Assembly: GCA_016184445.1 (NCBI GenBank)
Contig: JACPCT010000287.1
Coordinates: forward strand, 1 to 6,302
From: Candidatus Tectimicrobiota bacterium
GTDB taxonomy: Bacteria > UBA8248
Length of the DNA stretch: 6,302 nt
Direction: 5' to 3'
Below are positions 5,869 through 6,302 of this stretch, piece after piece. The notes under the pieces were generated by a model, which did no database searches, was not told the origin of the DNA, and saw nothing but the letters and a program-made list of their open reading frames with translations. Each line of letters opens with the position of its first letter. Within the stretch, counting starts at the first letter, position 1. The translations under genes and the position numbers were made by a program.

Positions 5869-6302
5869 TTAGCGCCCGCCCGGGAAGGCCTGCCGTGCCC
5901 AGGCGACCCGGGCCTCGGGGGTGGCGAAGATGCCGGCGGGGGCCCGGTCCGCCTGCTCCAGGCGCCCCCACAGGCCCGTCCGGTTCGCGATCTGGACCGC
6001 GAGGCCCGGCCGGGCGTTGAGTTCCAGCAGGACCGGGCCCCTCTCCCGGTCGAGCACCTGATCCACCCCGAGGTAGCCGAGCCCCGTCATCTCGAAGGCG
6101 CGCGCCGAGGCGAGGAGGATTCGGTCCCAGTGGGGGACCTCGACCCCGTCCAGAGGATTCCCCGTGTCGGGGTGGCGGTCAATGGGGCGGTAGCGGTGCA
6201 CGGCGTGGCGGGTGCGGCCGTCCCCGATCCCGATGCCCGCGCCGATGGCCCCGCCGTGGAGGTTCGCCTTTCCGTCCGAGGCCTTGGTCGGCAGGCGGGT
6301 CA
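5869..6302 (-). CDS. Alpha-L-glutamate ligase-like protein (RimK-related ATP-grasp), 5' end outside the window
   Basis: The C-terminal 143 residues of an ATP-grasp ligase of the RimK-related group; enzymes of this fold join a carboxylate to an amine using ATP, but this subfamily's substrate is not established. The frame stays open to the window edge: reading on from a GTG at 6201 gives conserved sequence (RLPTKASDGKANLHGGAIG, then GAGIGIGDGRT), so that GTG is internal and the gene is truncated by the window. Visible marks are SDGKANLH (8-15 of the visible part), RHPDTGNPLDG (42-52), HWDRIL (57-62) and TGLGYLGVD (72-80). The metal-binding ATP-grasp end LLELNARPGLAVQIAN (91-106) has E93 and N95 as probable Mg ligands. 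In proteobacteria this family is often encoded beside a membrane protein with an inactive transglutaminase domain, which could lie just upstream. The TAA stop is 18 bases before the hydroxyacid dehydrogenase. Confidence 0.88.
   Translation of the reverse strand, partial: TRLPTKASDGKANLHGGAIGAGIGIGDGRTRHAVHRYRPIDRHPDTGNPLDGVEVPHWDRILLASARAFEMTGLGYLGVDQVLDRERGPVLLELNARPGLAVQIANRTGLWGRLEQADRAPAGIFATPEARVAWARQAFPGGR

Overview
The window is a compact, G+C-rich bacterial segment (roughly two-thirds or more G+C by eye). All seven complete genes and one truncated gene lie on the minus strand, so transcription runs from high to low coordinates. Gaps are short (1 to about 117 bases). No RNA gene, mobile element, CRISPR array or stretch over 300 bases without a gene is visible. 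The G+C content, the acyl-CoA genes, the RimK-related ligase and the ECF sigma pair suggest an uncultured, metabolically versatile Gram-negative bacterium of proteobacterial or related type. The sequence does not fix the taxon.

Read in the direction of transcription: at 6302-5869 is the C-terminal part of an ATP-grasp enzyme of the RimK-related alpha-L-glutamate ligase-like family, whose 5' end is outside the window. After 18 bases with a strong Shine-Dalgarno comes a D-2-hydroxyacid dehydrogenase (5850-4882). A 92-base gap leads to an acyl-CoA dehydrogenase with a TTG start (4789-3647). A 117-base gap with hairpins leads to a tightly packed group: an N-type MaoC/FAS1-like dehydratase (3529-3059), a catalytic-type MaoC hydratase (3055-2615) and a CaiB/BaiF class III CoA-transferase (2586-1375). 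Eleven bases later comes an ECF sigma factor (1363-839), then at once a single-pass membrane anti-sigma factor (837-37).

The central genes suggest a partial acyl-CoA pathway: CoA-transfer onto a carboxylic acid, alpha,beta-dehydrogenation, then hydration by a probably heteromeric MaoC enzyme. No 3-hydroxyacyl-CoA dehydrogenase or thiolase is present, and the substrate cannot be read from sequence. The sigma/anti-sigma pair follows in the same direction and could be read through from the metabolic genes.

I see no clearly new biological system. The points most worth a second look are the ECF pair at the tail of a metabolic gene run, the MaoC pair in which one partner has lost the catalytic Asp, the relocated catalytic base predicted in the acyl-CoA dehydrogenase, and opposed hairpins in the 3530-3646 gap.
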